Below, one piece after another: positions 18,676 to 27,828 of a stretch of 64,000 nucleotides of DNA (position 1 is its first letter; each line of letters opens with the position of its first letter). A model generated the notes under the pieces. The model ran no database searches and was not told the origin of the DNA. It saw only the letters and a list, made by a program, of their open reading frames with translations. The DNA is from an uncultured Flavobacteriales bacterium (GTDB lineage: Bacteria; Bacteroidota; Bacteroidia; Flavobacteriales_E; Vicingaceae): contig CAJQON010000015.1 of assembly GCA_905479995.1 (NCBI GenBank), positions 124,001 to 188,000 on the forward strand, read 5' to 3'. The translations under genes were made by a program, and so were the position numbers.

Positions 18676-19677
18676 TTAATGTAAAATTTTAAAGGTAAGT
18701 TCTTTTAAAAGCTCTCCATGGTTAGTAGATATGTTGTTTACGCCTTTGCTTTTAAGGTCATATTCTCTCAGGTACTCAATAACTTTTACTAATTTTTTAA
18801 TGTTATAGTTTTGCGCTGCCGATTTATAATCTTGCACAAAATAAGGGTTTACACCTAAAGCAGATGCTAATCCATTTTGAGATTTGTCTTTGGCATAATG
18901 TACCTTTAGTAGGTTGGAATAGTAGGAGTAAAGCATGCCAACTGTTAAAACTAGTGGGTGTTCTTTTTCGTTTTTGGCAAAATGCATTACAATTTTGTTG
19001 GCCTTTACAATGTCTTTATTTCCTAAAGCTTTATTAAATTCAAAATTATTGTAGTCTTTACTAATTCCAATGTATTTTTCTACTGTTTTAGGATCTATTG
19101 AGTTGCCTTCTGTAACGTTTATGGTTAGTTTATTTAGTTCGTTTACAATTTTACTTAAATCAGTACCAACAGAGTCAGCAATTAATAAAGCAGCAGGAGG
19201 AGTAATACTGTATTTTTTACTTTTTAAATAAGAGCCTATCCAATCTGGAACTTGGTTGTCGTATAGTTTTTTTGTTTCGAGGAAAACCGTTTTCTTTTTT
19301 AGTTTTTTACCAATGGCTTTTCTGCCATCTACTTTTTTGTATTTATAACAAAAAACCAATATAGTAGAAGTGGTAGGGTTGTCTAGGTAACTATCTAATT
19401 TTTCAATTTCTCGACTAAGGTGTTGAGCTTCCTTTACAATTACTACGTTGTGGTTAGCCATCATAGGGTAGCGTTTAGCAGCTCCTACAATTGTCATCAT
19501 GTCCGTTTCTTTACCATATAAAACCGATTGGTTAAAGTCTTTCTCGCTTTCGTCTAATACATTGGCTTCAATGTAGTCAGTAATCTTATCTATGTAAAAA
19601 GGTTCTTCACCTGTAAGGAAATATACAGGGTGGTAAACTTTGTTTTTAAGATCTTTAAGTATGTTGTTGAAATCCAT
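18676..19677 (-). CDS. holA: DNA polymerase III delta subunit
   Basis: A 333-residue clamp-loader delta subunit that opens the sliding clamp. The N-terminal VYFLTGEEPFYIDKITDYI is the diagnostic segment of the family, and the arrangement of AAA-like domains and a C-terminal helical collar fits (LKSKGVNNIS near the end). The stop and start codons of this gene and the AMP nucleosidase gene share one base at 19677, which indicates coupling. Confidence 0.9.
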   Translation of the reverse strand: MDFNNILKDLKNKVYHPVYFLTGEEPFYIDKITDYIEANVLDESEKDFNQSVLYGKETDMMTIVGAAKRYPMMANHNVVIVKEAQHLSREIEKLDSYLDNPTTSTILVFCYKYKKVDGRKAIGKKLKKKTVFLETKKLYDNQVPDWIGSYLKSKKYSITPPAALLIADSVGTDLSKIVNELNKLTINVTEGNSIDPKTVEKYIGISKDYNNFEFNKALGNKDIVKANKIVMHFAKNEKEHPLVLTVGMLYSYYSNLLKVHYAKDKSQNGLASALGVNPYFVQDYKSAAQNYNIKKLVKVIEYLREYDLKSKGVNNISTNHGELLKELTFKILH

Positions 19678-20462
19678 TAATCTTCGGTGTAAGAATACTT
19701 TAAATGTTTAACGCTTGTGCCGTTGTTTCTAATTTCTTGTAAAGATTCAATTCCAATGTTAATGTGGTCGTTTACATAGTTTTTGGTAATTACGGCATCA
19801 CTTTTATCTGTTTTAACACCTTCGGCTATCATGGGTTGATCTGATACTAATAATAACGCTCCTACAGGAATACTGTTAGCAAATCCAGTAACAAACAAAG
19901 TAGCTGTTTCCATGTCAATTGCCATAGCTCTAATAGCCCTTAAATATTCCTTAAAGTCTTCATCATGCTCCCAAACTCTTCGGTTGGTGGTATATACAGT
20001 GCCTGTCCAGTAATCATGGCCCATTTCTTTAATGGTAGATGATACCGCACGCTGTAAAGTAAATGCTGGTAACGCTGGCACCTCTGGCGGAAAGTAATCA
20101 TCAGAAGTTCCTTCACCTCTAATGGCTGCAAGAGGTAAAATATAGTCACCCAACTTGTTTTTCTTTTTTAATCCTCCACATTTCCCTAAAAACAGACAAG
20201 CTTTAGGCTCAATAGCGCTTAATAAATCCATAATAGTAGCTGCATTGGCACTTCCCATGCTAAAGTTAATAATGGTAATATCATTAAAAGTCGCGTTGGG
20301 CATGGCCTTGTCTGTACCATTAATAGCAACACCATTCTTTTCTGCAAAAAACTCTACGTAATTGTTGAAATTGGTCAATAAAATATACTTACCAAAGTCT
20401 TTTAGCTCAGTACCAGTATATCGAGGTAGCCAATTGTCAACTATTTCTTTTTTTGATTTCAT
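19677..20462 (-). CDS. amn: AMP nucleosidase, short Bacteroidota form
   Basis: A 261-residue nucleoside phosphorylase-fold enzyme that splits AMP into adenine and ribose 5-phosphate. INFSMGSANAATIMDLL, FLGKCGGLKKKNKLGDYILP and the base-site segment AIDMETATLFV are characteristic. It is much shorter than enterobacterial Amn (about 480 residues) because it lacks the N-terminal regulatory domain, as is usual in Bacteroidota. It directly precedes holA in the same unit. Confidence 0.88.
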   Translation of the reverse strand: MKSKKEIVDNWLPRYTGTELKDFGKYILLTNFNNYVEFFAEKNGVAINGTDKAMPNATFNDITIINFSMGSANAATIMDLLSAIEPKACLFLGKCGGLKKKNKLGDYILPLAAIRGEGTSDDYFPPEVPALPAFTLQRAVSSTIKEMGHDYWTGTVYTTNRRVWEHDEDFKEYLRAIRAMAIDMETATLFVTGFANSIPVGALLLVSDQPMIAEGVKTDKSDAVITKNYVNDHINIGIESLQEIRNNGTSVKHLKYSYTED

Positions 20463-20606
20463 GGGGTTGTGGTGGTTAATTTGAGTTCTAAATTACTTCA
20501 AATTATCGATTAATTTAAAAAGAAAATCAAGTATATTAAAAAATTTAAAAACCGACATTATTTAGCTAAATAAGTATGACCTTTGTGTTAAATTATTATT
20601 TATAGT

Positions 20607-21482
20607 ATGAGTAAATTTAAAGGAACAGGAGTAGCAATTGTAACTCCTTTTAATTCAGATAAAAGCGTTGATTACAATAGCTTAGAAAAATTGGTTGAAC
20701 ATTTAATTGACAATGGTATCGATTATTTGGTAGTGCAAGGTACAACTGGCGAGTCGGTAACTTTAACCAAACAAGAAAAACAAGAAACTTTAGCATTTAT
20801 TCAGAAAGTAAATAACAACAGATTGCCGATTGTTTTAGGTATTGGTGGTAATTGTACAGCAACTGCTGTAGAAACGTTAAAAACTACAGATGTAGCAGGA
20901 GTAGATGCCATTCTTTCTGTAAGTCCTTATTACAATAAGCCTACGCAAGAAGGAATTTACCAACATTATAAGGCTGTAGCGGAAGCATCAGCTTTACCTA
21001 TTATATTATACAATGTGCCAGGAAGAACAGGTTCTAATGTTTTGGCTGAAACAACTTTGTGTTTAGCTCGAGAGTTTGATAATATTATTGCTGTAAAAGA
21101 AGCTTCGGGTAGTTTAGAGCAATGCATGACAATTATTCAAAATAAGCCAGAAGGATTTTTAGTTATTTCTGGAGACGATGCGTTAACTTTACCATTTATA
21201 GCTTGTGGCGGAAATGGAGTAATTTCTGTAATTGCCAATGCATTTCCAAAAGGCTTTTCGAGCATGGTTAGTGCAGCTTTAAATAATAATATGGATGAGG
21301 CCAGAGCGCTACATTATAAGTATTTTGAAATGATAGATTACTTATTTGTAGAGGGTAATCCTGCAGGTGTAAAAGTTGCTTTAGAAGCATTAAACATTAC
21401 TGGTAATTCAGTCCGATTACCATTGGTAAATGTCAGTGAGGCGACAGCAACTAAAATTAAAGACATAATGTCGGCTTATTAA
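20607..21482 (+). CDS. dapA: 4-hydroxy-tetrahydrodipicolinate synthase
   Basis: A 291-residue class I aldolase that condenses pyruvate with aspartate semialdehyde in lysine and diaminopimelate synthesis. GTTGESVTLTKQE, YYNKPTQEGIYQHY and LYNVPGRTGSN (catalytic Tyr) are present, and the Schiff-base Lys is in VKEASG. Length is standard. A near-consensus -7 element (gacctttg) lies about 22 bp upstream of the start. dapB is at 6312, so the pathway genes are scattered. Confidence 0.95.
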   Translation: MSKFKGTGVAIVTPFNSDKSVDYNSLEKLVEHLIDNGIDYLVVQGTTGESVTLTKQEKQETLAFIQKVNNNRLPIVLGIGGNCTATAVETLKTTDVAGVDAILSVSPYYNKPTQEGIYQHYKAVAEASALPIILYNVPGRTGSNVLAETTLCLAREFDNIIAVKEASGSLEQCMTIIQNKPEGFLVISGDDALTLPFIACGGNGVISVIANAFPKGFSSMVSAALNNNMDEARALHYKYFEMIDYLFVEGNPAGVKVALEALNITGNSVRLPLVNVSEATATKIKDIMSAY

Positions 21483-21528
21483 ATACTAAAAATGCAGAGT
21501 TTTGAGTTATAGTTTTAAAAACAAAATA

Positions 21529-22170
21529 ATGCGAAACTTTTTAATATCAATACTAATGGGAACTATTTTAATGGCTTGTTCGGATTATAAGGCTAACGAT
21601 AATAAATCTATTGAAACAATTCTCCCAGCAAATAGTTTAAATATGGATACAATAACCTTAGGAGCTGGGTGCTTTTGGTGTGTGGAAGCCATTTTTCAAA
21701 ACATAAAAGGAGTAGAGAGCGTGACTTCTGGTTATTCTGGTGGTGCAGTTCCAAATCCTTCTTATAAAGCAATTTGTTCGGGAACAACAGGGCATGCCGA
21801 AGTGATACAGGTGGTGTATGATCCTGCAGAAGTATCGTTGACCACTATTTTAGAGGTGTTTTGGCAAACACATGATCCAACAACGTTAAACCGACAGGGT
21901 GCAGACGCTGGTACACAATATCGTTCAGCTATTTTTTACCATACTGAGGAACAACAGGAAGTAGCAACAACTATTTTTAATAGACTAGATGATGCCGGTG
22001 CGTTTTCAGCTCCAATTGTTACAGAAATCACAGCGTTTACTAATTTCTTTCCAGCAGAAGATTATCACCAAGATTATTTCAATCAAAATGGATCTCAACC
22101 TTATTGTAGAGCGATTATTAGTCCTAAGGTAAATAAGTTTAAAGAAGCTTTTCAAGACGTATTGAAATAG
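21529..22170 (+). CDS. msrA: Lipoprotein methionine-S-sulfoxide reductase A
   Basis: Starting at the ATG at 21529, not the upstream TTG at 21502, gives a 213-residue protein with a clear lipoprotein signal (MRNFLISILMGTILMAC, lipobox LMAC). It would act at the membrane outside the cytoplasm. The MsrA motif GAGCFWCVEAIF holds the nucleophilic Cys, and GYSGG and TGHAEVIQV follow. It repairs oxidised methionine. The C-terminal resolving Cys is in PYCRAI. Confidence 0.92.
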   Translation: MRNFLISILMGTILMACSDYKANDNKSIETILPANSLNMDTITLGAGCFWCVEAIFQNIKGVESVTSGYSGGAVPNPSYKAICSGTTGHAEVIQVVYDPAEVSLTTILEVFWQTHDPTTLNRQGADAGTQYRSAIFYHTEEQQEVATTIFNRLDDAGAFSAPIVTEITAFTNFFPAEDYHQDYFNQNGSQPYCRAIISPKVNKFKEAFQDVLK

Positions 22171-22224
22171 AAATTAAGGTATTAATTTTCAATCTCAAAG
22201 CAGAACTGCTATATTTGTTTTCAA

Positions 22225-22614
22225 ATGGAGACACTTAATATAGCAGGTACGCAGAGTTTGCCAAAAGTTAACTTTGATTTAGTTAGTAATATGCTTGAAC
22301 TATCTGGTCGCTCTATTCCTGAACATCCCGAAAAATTTTATAGGCCATTAGATGATTGGCTGAAAGCATACTTGTTAACAACTCCAAAAGAAACAGAACT
22401 TAAAATCTATTTAGATTATTTAAATACACATTCTACTGAATGTTTACTGTTATTATTAAGGAAGTTGGAGGTATATAAAAAATCTAGCGGTGCTCATGTA
22501 GTGGTTTCTTGGTTGTTTGATGAAGACGATGAAGATATGGAAGGGCTTGGAGGTGATCTTGCTTCTTTAGTTGACCTTTCATTTAATTTGGTTGAAGTAA
22601 AAGACGAAGATTAA
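22225..22614 (+). CDS. SiaC-family (DUF1987) regulatory phosphoprotein
   Basis: A 129-residue protein of the SiaC/DUF1987 family. LSGRSIPEHPEKFYRPLDDWL near 26-46 and the segment YLNTHSTECLLLLLRKLE near 64-82 match the family. Ser70/Thr71 lie where SiaC is phosphorylated. In Pseudomonas, SiaC is phosphorylated by SiaB and dephosphorylated by the SpoIIE-type phosphatase SiaA. No kinase is adjacent here; the nearest candidate phosphatase is the SpoIIE protein at 1-1901. It ends convergently with aroE, overlapping by 4 bp. Confidence 0.82.
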   Translation: METLNIAGTQSLPKVNFDLVSNMLELSGRSIPEHPEKFYRPLDDWLKAYLLTTPKETELKIYLDYLNTHSTECLLLLLRKLEVYKKSSGAHVVVSWLFDEDDEDMEGLGGDLASLVDLSFNLVEVKDED

Positions 22615-23351
22615 CTGTTCCATATTTCCCACGATTTTTCTGCTTGCAATTTTAACATTCCCAAACCATTTAATATAGATGCACCATTTGTTTTTCCTTT
22701 TTTTAGAAAAGTTGTCTCCGCTGGGTTATAAACCAAATCATATAGTAAATGATCGGGTGTTAAATTAGCATAATCTATTTTTGGATATGCATCTACATTA
22801 GGAGAAGTACCTAAAGGCGTGCAGTTAATGATAAGTAAATGATGTTTTATAACAAATTCATTTACATCTTCATAACTAATTTCGTTGGCATGTTGAGGTG
22901 TTCTAGATACAAAAAGGCAATCAATGTTTAGTTCCTTTAATACAAAATATATAGCTTTTGAAGCTCCACCAGTACCTAAAATAAGAGCACGTTCATGCTT
23001 GTTGGTTAAAAAAGGTTTTATTGACTTTTTAAACCCATAATAATCTGTGTTATACCCTTTTGTTTTTTTTGTAACCGGATCAATTGAGATAGTATTTACT
23101 GCACCAATTTCTTCAGCAATTGGATCTATATTATCTAATAAACTCATTACAATTTCCTTATGAGGAATGGTAACGTTAAGGCCGATTAGGTTGGCATTTT
23201 TTTTAATAGTAAGCGCTAAATCGGTTATATTTTTTATATCAAATAGCTCGTATTCTGCATCTTCAATAGCGTCATCTTTAAATTTTTTAGAAAAGTAGTT
23301 TTTCGAAAAAGAGTGGGTGAGCGGGTGGCCAATTAGCCCGAACAATTTCAT
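22611..23351 (-). CDS. aroE: Shikimate dehydrogenase
   Basis: A 246-residue NADP-dependent enzyme of aromatic amino acid synthesis that reduces 3-dehydroshikimate. GHPLTHSFSKNYF binds substrate, LNVTIPHKE holds the catalytic Lys, NTDYYGFKKS the catalytic Asp, and LGTGGASKAI is the nucleotide-binding loop. It is slightly shorter than the E. coli enzyme (272 residues), as is usual in this phylum. Confidence 0.94.
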   Translation of the reverse strand: MKLFGLIGHPLTHSFSKNYFSKKFKDDAIEDAEYELFDIKNITDLALTIKKNANLIGLNVTIPHKEIVMSLLDNIDPIAEEIGAVNTISIDPVTKKTKGYNTDYYGFKKSIKPFLTNKHERALILGTGGASKAIYFVLKELNIDCLFVSRTPQHANEISYEDVNEFVIKHHLLIINCTPLGTSPNVDAYPKIDYANLTPDHLLYDLVYNPAETTFLKKGKTNGASILNGLGMLKLQAEKSWEIWNS

Positions 23352-23480
23352 AGCTTTATTTTTTTACAAGTTTATGGATTTAAAACTAGATTTACGAAAC
23401 CAATACTAGTCAAAATTGGAGACACAACTAGTCATTAAATTTTGTATCTTACAGCATAATTACCAACTATCTACTTTTTT

Positions 23481-26400
23481 ATGTGCTCACAAACATCTTT
23501 TAAATTAACAGCGATATCCTTAATTTTAGGTATATCATCATTTGCTGCAATTGGACAAAACAACACTCAACTTTTATTTAAATCTGGAGTAGTATTACCT
23601 ACCAATCATGTTTCTACAGGTTCTAATGGCTTATCTTATGATGCAGCTGAGTTAGTAGGCAATAAATATTACCGATTAATTCAATTTTCAACGCTTCCAA
23701 GTCAAGCAGTTAAAGAAGAGTTGGTTAATAATGGGGTAAAATTATTAAACTACATTCCTAACAACGCTTATTTTGCTGAAGTAGATAAAACCACAGATAT
23801 AGGTTCTTTAAAAGCGTTCAATGTTACACATGTAATGAAAATTAAAGAAGAATTTAAATTGTCAAATAAATTGGCTAAAAATGATTTTCAAGAATGGGCA
23901 GTATCTGGCAGTAGTATTCAATTAAATGCTGTTGCTTTTGAAGGAGTTAGTAAAGAAATTATAACCAACGAATTAAGTAAAATAGGCGCAACAGTTATTT
24001 TAGTAAACTATGCTAATATAGTTCACTTACAAATAGAAAAAGTTAAATTGAATGAATTGTACCAGTTGCCATTTATTCATTATTTCGAGCAAATTGAATC
24101 ACCAACAGAACCAGAAAATTTGCCAGGAATGAGTGATCATAGAAGTAACAATTTAGCAACTTCTTATTTTTCTGGTTTAAAATACGATGGAACTGGGATT
24201 ACTGTTATGTTGCAAGACAACAGTGCGCTCGATGAACACATTGATTATACAGGGAGGTTTACCAATACACCTTCGGCTACAAATTCTGGAGATCATGGGG
24301 AGCATTGTGGAGGAACAATTGCCGGAGCGGGTAATATTGATCCAACTGCTAGGGGAATGGCTTATGGCGCTGATGTTTTGGTTTATGGCTCTAACAATAA
24401 CAACTTTAACGATGTACCAACAATTTATGCCAATGATAACGTAACAATTACCTCAAAAAGTTACAGCAATGGAACCAATGCTGGTTATACCACTTTGGCG
24501 CAGCAACTAGATCAACAAGTAAGACAATTACCAAGTTTGATTCATGTTTTTTCTGCTGGAAATGCAGGGACAAGTAATACTACGCCTGCAGGAGCAGGTT
24601 GGTATAATATTACAGGAGGACACAAAGCAGGTAAAAACGTAATTACTTGTGCTAATCTTACTCAAGAAGACGTAGTAGCTAACTCTAGTAGTAGAGGACC
24701 TTGTGAAGATGGAAGAATAAAACCAGACATTAGTGCTGTAGGAACAAATGTATGGTCCACGCATGACCCTAATGATTATGTTTCTAAAACAGGAACATCA
24801 ATGTCTTGTCCAGGAGTAGCAGGAACTTTAGCTCAATTGTACCATGCTTATAAAGATTTAAACAGCGGAAATAACCCACCATCAGGATTAATTAAAGCAT
24901 TAGTATTGAATACGGCAGATGACCTTGGTAATGCTGGTCCAGACTTTATTTATGGTTGGGGAAGAATTAATGCCAGAAGAGCTTTTGATGTGATGGACAA
25001 TAACCAATACATTACTGGAACGATGTCTAATGGAGGTAACAATACTCACAACATAACCGTTCCACCCGGAACAGATCAATTAAGAGTAATGGTTTTATGG
25101 GTAGACTATGAAGGTGCTGCAAATGCTTCACCTGCTTTGGTAAATGACCTTAATATGTTTGTGCAAGAACCTAGTACAGCAACTTTTAATCCATGGGTAT
25201 TAGATCCAACTCCAAACGCAACTAATTTAAATTCAACTGCAATTAGAGGAGTTGATGATTTAAATAACATGGAGCAAGTAACTATAGATAACCCTCAAAG
25301 TGGAGTGCACGTGGTTGATGTTTCTGGATTTTCAGTTCCACAAGGACCACAAACTTATTATGTTGTTTATGAATTTGTAACAGACGATGTTGTGTTAACT
25401 TATCCAATAGGTGGAGAAGGTATTGATAGCGATGTAAACGAAATTATTCGGTGGGATGCTTTAGGTAATACCGGAACATTCGATTTAGACTATTCAGATG
25501 ACAATGGTGCTTCATGGAGTAATATTGTAACGGGTGTTAGTGCTTCAGATCGTTTTTACAATTGGAATGTTCCAGCCGGAATTACAGGAGAAGCCTTAGT
25601 AAGAGTTACTAGGGGGGCGAGTACAAGTCAAAGTCACACCACCTTTTCAGTTATTCAAACACCAACCAATTTACAAGTAAATTGGGCTTGTCCAGATTCA
25701 ATGAATGTATCATGGAATCCAATACCAGGAGCTACTGGTTATGAAGTAAGTTTACTAGGAAATAAATACATGGACTCTGTTGGAACAGCAATAGGAACCA
25801 ATAATTTAACCATTCCCGCACCATCTAATATAGACCACTGGTGGAGTGTAAAAGCATTGAGCAGTAATAATTGTGAAGGAAGAAGAGCTTTGGCTGTTTT
25901 TCAATCTTCGGGAACATTTAGTTGTGTTTTACCTACCGATTTAGAATTAACAAGTTCAGTACCGTCTAACGGTTCTCAACTTTCTAGTTGTATGATGGCT
26001 AGTCCAACAGTTACTATAACAATTAAAAATAACGGATTAAGTTCGTTGTCCAACATTCCAGTACATTATCAATTAAATGGAAATACAGCCATAAATGAAA
26101 CTGTTGCTGGACCATTAGCTGCTGGAGCTTCTATGAATTATACTTTTACAGTAAACATTATTCCTATTGTTGGAAATAATACTTTAATAACATGGAATAC
26201 ATTAGTAGCAGATGGAAACAGGTATAACGATACGTTAAATGCTCAATTTGTTTTTGCTTCTTCGCCACTTAAGTCATTGCCTTGGTCTGAAGATTTTGAA
26301 GGGTTTACCCTTTGTCCTTCAAACGATCAGTGTGGTGCAGATGTTTGTGTTACTTCCAACGAGTTTATGAACGATGTAAACGGACTTGGTGATGATATTG

Positions 26401-27077
26401 ACTGGCTTACAGATGATAATGGTACAGCCTCAAATAATACAGGCCCAACAACTGATTTTAAACCTGGAACCACTTTTGGAAAATATATGTATCTGGAAGC
26501 TACAGACTGTTTTTATTCTCAAGCAAATTTAATATCACCTTGTATTGACTTAACAAATGCTTCATCGGCAACATTAACTTTTGCTTACCATTTGTATGGA
26601 TTTGAAATAGGTGAGTTACACGTAGATATATTAGTGAATGGAGTATGGACCAATGATATTACTACTATAGTTGGACATCAAGGGAATCAATGGCTACAAG
26701 AAATAGTTTCATTAACCCCATATTTAGGTAATGTGGTTAATTTCCGATTTAGAGGAATAACAGGAAGTGGTTATAGAAGCGACATGGCTATTGATGATAT
26801 TAGTGTAACAGGAACAGTTTCGTTAGATGAAATAGAATTAAGTAATAGTTTTAATCTTCATCCAAACCCATCTGATGGTATCTTTAATTTTGAATATTTA
26901 GGAGCAACAACCGGAACAGCTAAGGTAATTGATGTTAATGGTAAAGTAGTCTTTGAGAAGAGTTTAGGTATTATGGATAAAGGAACTATTGATTTAACTA
27001 ATCAAGCGGATGGTATTTACTTGTTAATGCTTAGTAGTGAGGATAATGTGATTACTAAAAAACTGATAAAAAGATAA
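23481..27077 (+). CDS. T9SS-secreted S8 subtilisin-like peptidase
   Basis: A 1198-residue exported protease. A signal peptide (about 1-25) is followed by a propeptide-like region and the S8 catalytic domain. Asp is in MLQDNSALDEHID, His in GDHGEHCGGTIAG, the oxyanion Asn in FSAGNAGTSN and Ser in KTGTSMSCPGVAG. A P-domain-like jelly roll, fibronectin/CARDB-like modules and a MAM-like module (AYHLYGFEIGE, SDMAIDDISV) come next. The type A T9SS sorting domain is at the end (HPNPSDGIFNFEYLG, TKKLIKR). All catalytic residues are present. Confidence 0.92.
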   Translation: MCSQTSFKLTAISLILGISSFAAIGQNNTQLLFKSGVVLPTNHVSTGSNGLSYDAAELVGNKYYRLIQFSTLPSQAVKEELVNNGVKLLNYIPNNAYFAEVDKTTDIGSLKAFNVTHVMKIKEEFKLSNKLAKNDFQEWAVSGSSIQLNAVAFEGVSKEIITNELSKIGATVILVNYANIVHLQIEKVKLNELYQLPFIHYFEQIESPTEPENLPGMSDHRSNNLATSYFSGLKYDGTGITVMLQDNSALDEHIDYTGRFTNTPSATNSGDHGEHCGGTIAGAGNIDPTARGMAYGADVLVYGSNNNNFNDVPTIYANDNVTITSKSYSNGTNAGYTTLAQQLDQQVRQLPSLIHVFSAGNAGTSNTTPAGAGWYNITGGHKAGKNVITCANLTQEDVVANSSSRGPCEDGRIKPDISAVGTNVWSTHDPNDYVSKTGTSMSCPGVAGTLAQLYHAYKDLNSGNNPPSGLIKALVLNTADDLGNAGPDFIYGWGRINARRAFDVMDNNQYITGTMSNGGNNTHNITVPPGTDQLRVMVLWVDYEGAANASPALVNDLNMFVQEPSTATFNPWVLDPTPNATNLNSTAIRGVDDLNNMEQVTIDNPQSGVHVVDVSGFSVPQGPQTYYVVYEFVTDDVVLTYPIGGEGIDSDVNEIIRWDALGNTGTFDLDYSDDNGASWSNIVTGVSASDRFYNWNVPAGITGEALVRVTRGASTSQSHTTFSVIQTPTNLQVNWACPDSMNVSWNPIPGATGYEVSLLGNKYMDSVGTAIGTNNLTIPAPSNIDHWWSVKALSSNNCEGRRALAVFQSSGTFSCVLPTDLELTSSVPSNGSQLSSCMMASPTVTITIKNNGLSSLSNIPVHYQLNGNTAINETVAGPLAAGASMNYTFTVNIIPIVGNNTLITWNTLVADGNRYNDTLNAQFVFASSPLKSLPWSEDFEGFTLCPSNDQCGADVCVTSNEFMNDVNGLGDDIDWLTDDNGTASNNTGPTTDFKPGTTFGKYMYLEATDCFYSQANLISPCIDLTNASSATLTFAYHLYGFEIGELHVDILVNGVWTNDITTIVGHQGNQWLQEIVSLTPYLGNVVNFRFRGITGSGYRSDMAIDDISVTGTVSLDEIELSNSFNLHPNPSDGIFNFEYLGATTGTAKVIDVNGKVVFEKSLGIMDKGTIDLTNQADGIYLLMLSSEDNVITKKLIKR

Positions 27078-27103
27078 GTTAAACCAGAATAATTGTATTA
27101 TAG

Positions 27104-27127
27104 AACCGCAAGATTTATCTTGCGGTT
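27104..27127 (+). terminator. Terminator after the subtilase gene
   Basis: Arms aaccgcaagat and atcttgcggtt around a TT loop, followed by a T run. It lies 27 bp past the stop at 27077 and 31 bp before queE. Confidence 0.85.
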
Positions 27128-27157
27128 TTTTATTAACGATATGTGTATTTTTGTTGC

Positions 27158-27811
27158 ATGATAGATGAGATTGAAAACATAACAGCTCAAGACAAAGACT
27201 TGTTAAAAGAAGGGAAGAAGTTGCCCATAATGGAAGAGTTTTATTCTATACAGGGAGAAGGTTTTAATACTGGTAAATCTGCTTACTTTATTCGTGTTGG
27301 TGGTTGCGATGTAGGATGCCATTGGTGTGATGTGAAAGAAAGTTGGAATCCGAATCTACATCCTTTAACAAACGTTGATCAAGTTGTAGGGAATGTACAA
27401 AAATATCCAGCAAAATCGATTGTTATTACTGGAGGCGAACCCTTAATTTACAACCTTAACTATTTAACCAATAAATTAGCTAATAACGGTGTTGAAGTGT
27501 TTTTAGAAACATCTGGCGCACATCCTTTAACTGGGACTTGGCATTGGATTTGCTTATCTCCTAAAAAGAATTTACCACCATTACCAGAAGTGTATAAAGA
27601 AGCACATGAACTAAAAGTGATTGTTTACAACAAAAACGATATCGAATGGGCTGAAACACATGCAGAAAAAGTAGGTAAAGACTGTAAGTTATACTTGCAA
27701 CCAGAGTGGAGTAACAAAGAAAAAGTAACTCCGCTTATAATTGATTATGTAATGCAAAATCCAAAATGGAACATATCATTACAAACACATAAATACATGC
27801 AAATACCTTAG
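27158..27811 (+). CDS. queE: 7-carboxy-7-deazaguanine synthase
   Basis: Starting at the ATG at 27158 (the GTG at 27143 adds an unlikely five residues) gives 217 residues. It is a radical SAM enzyme that makes the 7-deazaguanine ring in queuosine synthesis. The cluster-binding motif is GGCDVGCHWCDVKESW (CX3CX2C). YSIQGEGFNTGKSAYFIR at the N-terminus and VITGGEPL are family hallmarks. The C-terminal LQTHKYMQIP is also typical. Confidence 0.93.
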   Translation: MIDEIENITAQDKDLLKEGKKLPIMEEFYSIQGEGFNTGKSAYFIRVGGCDVGCHWCDVKESWNPNLHPLTNVDQVVGNVQKYPAKSIVITGGEPLIYNLNYLTNKLANNGVEVFLETSGAHPLTGTWHWICLSPKKNLPPLPEVYKEAHELKVIVYNKNDIEWAETHAEKVGKDCKLYLQPEWSNKEKVTPLIIDYVMQNPKWNISLQTHKYMQIP

Positions 27812-27828
27812 TTTTACTATTGAATTAT

